64,000 nucleotides of DNA from Geodermatophilaceae bacterium URHA0031 (GTDB taxonomy: Bacteria; Actinomycetota; Actinomycetes; Mycobacteriales; Geodermatophilaceae). Numbering within the stretch: the stretch's first letter is position 1; every line of letters starts with the position of its first letter. The notes under the pieces were generated by a model, which was not told the origin of the DNA, did not search any database, and worked only from the letters and a program-made list of their open reading frames with translations. A program made the position numbers and the translations under genes. Shown here one piece after another: positions 60,890-64,000 of the stretch. The stretch lies in contig JHVP01000003.1 in the NCBI GenBank assembly GCA_000620205.1, forward strand, positions 491,934 through 555,933, read 5' to 3'.

Positions 60890-61615
60890 TCACGAGTTCT
60901 GCGCGTCCATCCAGTCGTTCATCGCCTTGTGGACGACGTAGCCGGTGTAGCAGCGGTGTACCTGGTGGTACGTCAGGAAGCCCCTGTTCTGGTCGTTGAG
61001 GTTGGCCTGAAAGTCACTGGACACGAAGATCGGGGCCGCATTGCCATCGTGCGCTTTGGCGGCGAGGTGAGCCGCCTCGTTGACTACGTCGCCCATGTAG
61101 ACGACGTCGTTGAGTCCACTGCCGTTGTATCCGGCTTTGACCATGAGCGCGCGCCCCCAGGCCACGCCGATACCAGCCTTGATCGGCATCTTGTATTCAG
61201 CCGCAGCCAGTTTCTTGTTCAGCAGTTGCATCAGCGAGTTGGCCGTGTATGCGAACCGGAACACATCGTCGATGTCCGTCTTCAAAGGAGTGTTGACGAC
61301 GGCCCACACAGCGTCGCCCGCGATGTTGACCTCGCGGGTACCGGGGTCACTGTTGAAGATAGCGACCATCTCGGAGAGATAGGACCGGTACAACTTGGCG
61401 AGAGCCGGGCGGTTGTAGTGCTGGGGCAAGGACGAGGAGTCCCTAATGTCGACGAAGATCGCCGAGCAGTTGGCGTAGAAGCCGTTGGTGAAGGTCAGAC
61501 GGTCGCGGTCCGGGAGCGAGTCGACCTCCTCGAAGTTCCCTGGAGGTTGGGCCAGGTAGTCGTCGATGCGCTTCGCTGAGGCGACGTAGTCGTAAACCTT
61601 GTAGTTGCTGTCCAT
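60890..61615 (-). CDS. pycC: Pycsar pyrimidine nucleotide cyclase
   Basis: A 241-residue single-domain class III cyclase. Metal aspartates are D56 in IFVDIRDSSSL and D101 in NIAGDAVWAVV, and VVYMGDVVNEAAHLAAKA holds the late conserved Asp/Asn-type residues. The stand-alone size, divergent sequence and, above all, the adjacent DUF5706 effector identify it as the cyclase of a Pycsar system, which makes cCMP or cUMP on phage infection. Which of the two nucleotides is made cannot be read here. ATG 61615 is one base after the effector stop, so translation is coupled. Confidence 0.82.
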   Translation of the reverse strand: MDSNYKVYDYVASAKRIDDYLAQPPGNFEEVDSLPDRDRLTFTNGFYANCSAIFVDIRDSSSLPQHYNRPALAKLYRSYLSEMVAIFNSDPGTREVNIAGDAVWAVVNTPLKTDIDDVFRFAYTANSLMQLLNKKLAAAEYKMPIKAGIGVAWGRALMVKAGYNGSGLNDVVYMGDVVNEAAHLAAKAHDGNAAPIFVSSDFQANLNDQNRGFLTYHQVHRCYTGYVVHKAMNDWMDAQNS

Positions 61616-61616
61616 G

Positions 61617-62174
61617 TCAGCCCCCCACTGAACGGATGGCCAGGATCACGGCGACCCAGGCCAGATTGGCTACTGCTGCCATGAGGCAGACCAGAGCGCG
61701 ACTGCCCCACGTGTACTTGCGCCAGGCCACGTGCGAGTTGGCCCAGACCTGCTCTGCGATCTCCCGGACGAGGTCTTCTCTGGAGGCGGTGAGCCGGTGC
61801 AGGTCCTCGAAGTAGGTGTGGGGCTTCGTCGGGTGCTTCTGAGCGATGTGCTTGTAGTAGAGCGGGCTGTCTGGCGTGTCGGCTCGCGAGCCGACACGCG
61901 GAATCAGCGCGAGGGCCGCACAAAGTCCTGTGGCTAGGACGGCGATTGCGCACACCACTGAGGCCATGGCGAGCCACGGGCCTACCTCGGTCACGTTCTT
62001 GACGAGGTTGTAGAGGACTCCCCCGGTCACGCCCGCCGCCGCCATCGCTGCACCGGCCTTCGTTTCGGCGTGCTTGATCCAATCGACGATCAGCCCCAAA
62101 GCCTTCCAAGCGTGGTCAGGGTTGCCGTCGAAGAGGTCGTCGGTGTCATCCGGCGGCTGGGGAGGTGGTGTCAT
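61617..62174 (-). CDS. pycTM: Pycsar effector, DUF5706 membrane protein (PycTM type)
   Basis: A 185-residue protein with three hydrophobic segments at about 41-59, 67-91 and 159-180. The opening WKALGLIVDWIKHAETKAGAAMAAAGVTGGVLYN and the region SPLYYKHIAQKHPTKPHTYFEDL to VAWRKYTWGSRALVC are typical of DUF5706 Pycsar effectors. In characterised systems the effector is activated by cyclic CMP or UMP and damages the inner membrane, stopping phage growth by killing or arresting the cell. ATG 62174 is used, although no strong ribosome site precedes it; a TTG at 62219 is possible. First gene of the operon. Confidence 0.82.
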   Translation of the reverse strand: MTPPPQPPDDTDDLFDGNPDHAWKALGLIVDWIKHAETKAGAAMAAAGVTGGVLYNLVKNVTEVGPWLAMASVVCAIAVLATGLCAALALIPRVGSRADTPDSPLYYKHIAQKHPTKPHTYFEDLHRLTASREDLVREIAEQVWANSHVAWRKYTWGSRALVCLMAAVANLAWVAVILAIRSVGG

Positions 62175-62819
62175 CGACCGCCGATCCCACCCTGCGTTGG
62201 GATTGGCGCTGCTCCCCAAGTGCTCATGCGAACACCCTATGGACGACTACCGACAGTTCTCTGTCGTTACCGGTCGCCGCTTGATGGCCCATCCACCCGG
62301 TCACCTGGGATCCAGCGCCCCACCGGTCGGAACTGGAGGAGAGGCGTCTGGGGCGTTGTCGGCGGGCCGCCCGGTCGGGCCGCATGTGAGCTGCACGGTT
62401 TCGCGTCGGTGAGGTAACCGACGCGGGCGGCTACTGGTTGAGGTCGTTGTACGGCCACGCCGTGGACACCCCCACAGAAGACCCATCGGCCGCCTTCCCG
62501 GCCTCACCGACGCGCAGCAGGATGGCCGACACACCTCATGCACTGATGGGATGGGGCTACCGCGGTCGGTCTCTCCGGGGGCAGGCTGCGGGCCAAGGAC
62601 ACCGGGGTCGCGGCGGTCTGACTCCCACATTTGCTGACGCCCTCGGGCTGTCTGGAAGGTGACCCGTCGGCTGCTCCGGCCCCGGTGTCTGCGGCACGAC
62701 CGGTCGGGCGGGGTGACTTCAGAGGAGCTTGTGCGACCAGGCCCACTCAGTGTCCTGTCCGCCGTCCCGGCCGTGCGTGCCGCACCTCTCATCCGCCCTG
62801 CAGCAGAAGAGGAACGGCG
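62175..62819. other. Intergenic region between Pycsar and IS110; probable IS non-coding end
   Basis: About 645 bases without a supported gene. The left part should hold the Pycsar promoter. The right part (from about 62.6 kb) is probably the left non-coding end of the IS110 element. In the IS110 group this region encodes the bridge RNA. The exact left end is not determined here because no clear terminal repeats exist in this family. Confidence 0.4.
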
Positions 62820-63983
62820 ATGTCCAGGTTGGCAGAACGCCACGTCCGCGACCACCTCCGCGACCACCTCGAGCGCCCCGAATGGCCACCCGGTGCGGTG
62901 ATCGGCGGAGTCGACACCCACAAGCACATCCACGTCGCGGCGGTCTGCGACCCCCTCGGCCGGGTCCTGGCCAGCGCCACCTTCCCCACCACCACCGCCG
63001 GGTTCAAGGCGCTGCTGCGGTTCCTTCGCTCCCACGGGCAGCTGGCCGCGGTCGGCATCGAGGGCACCGGCTGCTGGGGCGGTGGCCTGGCCCGCTGGCT
63101 GGCCGCCCGCGACGTGCACGTCGTCGAGGTCGACCGGCCCAACCGCCAAGCCCGCCGCCGACGCGGCAAGTCCGACACCATCGACGCCGAGGAAGCCGCC
63201 CGCGCCGTCGTGGCCGGCCGGGCCCGCACCGTGCCTAAGACCGGCACCGGGCCGGTGGAGATGGCCCGCCAGCTCCGGGTGGCCCGCCGCTCGGCGATCA
63301 AACAGCGCACCCAGGCCCTGCTGCAGCTCCAGGCCCTGGCCGACACCGCCCCCGACGACCTGCGCGACACCGTCAAGAAGCTGCGCTACGCCCAACTCAT
63401 CGCCACCGCCGCCCGCTTCCGCCCCGGCGAGCTCACCACCCCGGCCGCGGCAGCCAAGTACGCGATGAGCGCCCTGGCCCGCCGCATCCAGCACCTCGAC
63501 GCCGAGATCGAGGGCCTCGACGCCCACCTCAAGACGATCCTCACCGCCGCCCACCCCGGCCTGCTGGCCGCCCACGGAGTCGGCCCCGACACCGCCGGCG
63601 CGCTCCTGGTCGCTGCCGGGGACAACCCCGAACGACTGGTCACCGAACAGGCCTTCGCCGCGCTCTGCGGCGCCTCCCCCGTGCAGGCCTCCTCCGGCAA
63701 CACCCACCGCCACCGACTCAACCGCGGCGGGGACCGCCAGGCCAACAGCGCGCTCTGGCGGATCGTCCTGGTCCGGATGAAGACCCACCCACCGACCCGG
63801 GACTACGTCACCCGCCGCACCGCCGAAGGCCTCGCGAAGCGCGACATCATGCGCTGCCTCAAGCGCTACGTCGCCCGCGAGATCTACCACCACATCAACC
63901 CGACGCCACCCGCGGTCACTCCCCTGCGACTGGTCTCGCCGATACCGGTGACCGCCGGGGAAACCGCCCTCAGCACCGCTTGA
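62820..63983 (+). CDS. IS110-family transposase
   Basis: A 387-residue DEDD transposase. The RuvC-like N-terminal domain has GGVDTHKHIHVAAV (first Asp), GIEGTGCWGGGLARWL (Glu) and GKSDTIDAEEAAR (Asp pair). The C-terminal Tnp_20 domain has HGVGPDTAGALLVAAGDN and ALCGASPVQASSGNTHRHRLNRGGDRQANSALW, with the conserved serine of the second catalytic site. GAGGAA precedes ATG 62820. It is intact as far as can be read. The IS continues to or beyond the right edge of the window. Confidence 0.88.
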   Translation: MSRLAERHVRDHLRDHLERPEWPPGAVIGGVDTHKHIHVAAVCDPLGRVLASATFPTTTAGFKALLRFLRSHGQLAAVGIEGTGCWGGGLARWLAARDVHVVEVDRPNRQARRRRGKSDTIDAEEAARAVVAGRARTVPKTGTGPVEMARQLRVARRSAIKQRTQALLQLQALADTAPDDLRDTVKKLRYAQLIATAARFRPGELTTPAAAAKYAMSALARRIQHLDAEIEGLDAHLKTILTAAHPGLLAAHGVGPDTAGALLVAAGDNPERLVTEQAFAALCGASPVQASSGNTHRHRLNRGGDRQANSALWRIVLVRMKTHPPTRDYVTRRTAEGLAKRDIMRCLKRYVAREIYHHINPTPPAVTPLRLVSPIPVTAGETALSTA

Positions 63984-64000
63984 CACAAGAGGAGCGTCAC

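Noticed and set aside
45409..64000. Whole 18.6-kb region as a single prophage or ICE.
   Set aside because: No capsid, terminase, portal, relaxase or type IV secretion genes are seen. The region is better read as several small integrations and IS events.

Overview
The window reads as chromosome of a very GC-rich actinobacterium, most like the Geodermatophilaceae (Blastococcus / Modestobacter / Geodermatophilus). The signs are uniformly G/C-ending codons, frequent GTG starts, many GTGA or ATGA stop-start overlaps, several leaderless-looking starts, a mycothiol-dependent-enzyme family member, and protein families common in that group. The genus call is inference from gene content, not from a marker gene. 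Positions 1-45.4 kb look like ordinary chromosome. It starts with the tail of an RNB exoribonuclease, small domain proteins, a TrkA-N potassium channel divergent from a membrane Ser/Thr kinase, and an 860-residue A-T-TE NRPS-like enzyme that lacks a condensation domain. Next come a glutaryl-CoA-dehydrogenase-like enzyme and a LuxR regulator. An amide-use locus follows (MarR regulator, AmiC-like sensor, APC permease, acetamidase/formamidase), then a complete NMT1/THI5-type ABC importer. A polyol/sugar locus follows at 19.9-29.7 kb: GH13 glucosidase, mannitol dehydrogenase, an ABC importer with its own ATPase, a sorbitol-type dehydrogenase and a divergent SorC-family regulator with visible operators. 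The rest of this half holds ArsR-SRPBCC-mycothiol enzyme and TetR-ICMT units, an ABC-2 exporter beside a two-component system, a putative immunity protein, a beta-propeller protein, a beta-carbonic anhydrase divergent from a hydrolase-cyclase fusion, a methyltransferase and a hemerythrin protein. From 45.4 kb to the end the character changes: base composition drops in patches, gene fragments accumulate, and codon use becomes mixed. This is an accessory island. It contains a two-gene low-GC cassette; a decayed integrase gene reading away from a tRNA-3'-end-like att site; an IS256-family element that can be delimited to the base (38-bp inverted repeats, 8-bp target duplication) inside that integrase; a divergent pair with PD-(D/E)xK-like and HNH nuclease motifs; a repeat-bearing membrane protein; an orphan group II intron domain V; three large uncharacterised proteins with HEPN-like R-x4-6-H motifs; a two-gene Pycsar antiphage system (pyrimidine cyclase plus DUF5706 membrane effector); and an IS110-family transposase at the right edge. 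Diverged direct repeats near 45.8, 50.0 and 56.4 kb suggest the island was built by successive integrations. The recognisable defence system is Pycsar. The HEPN-like proteins and the nuclease pair beside it are the best candidates for something undescribed.
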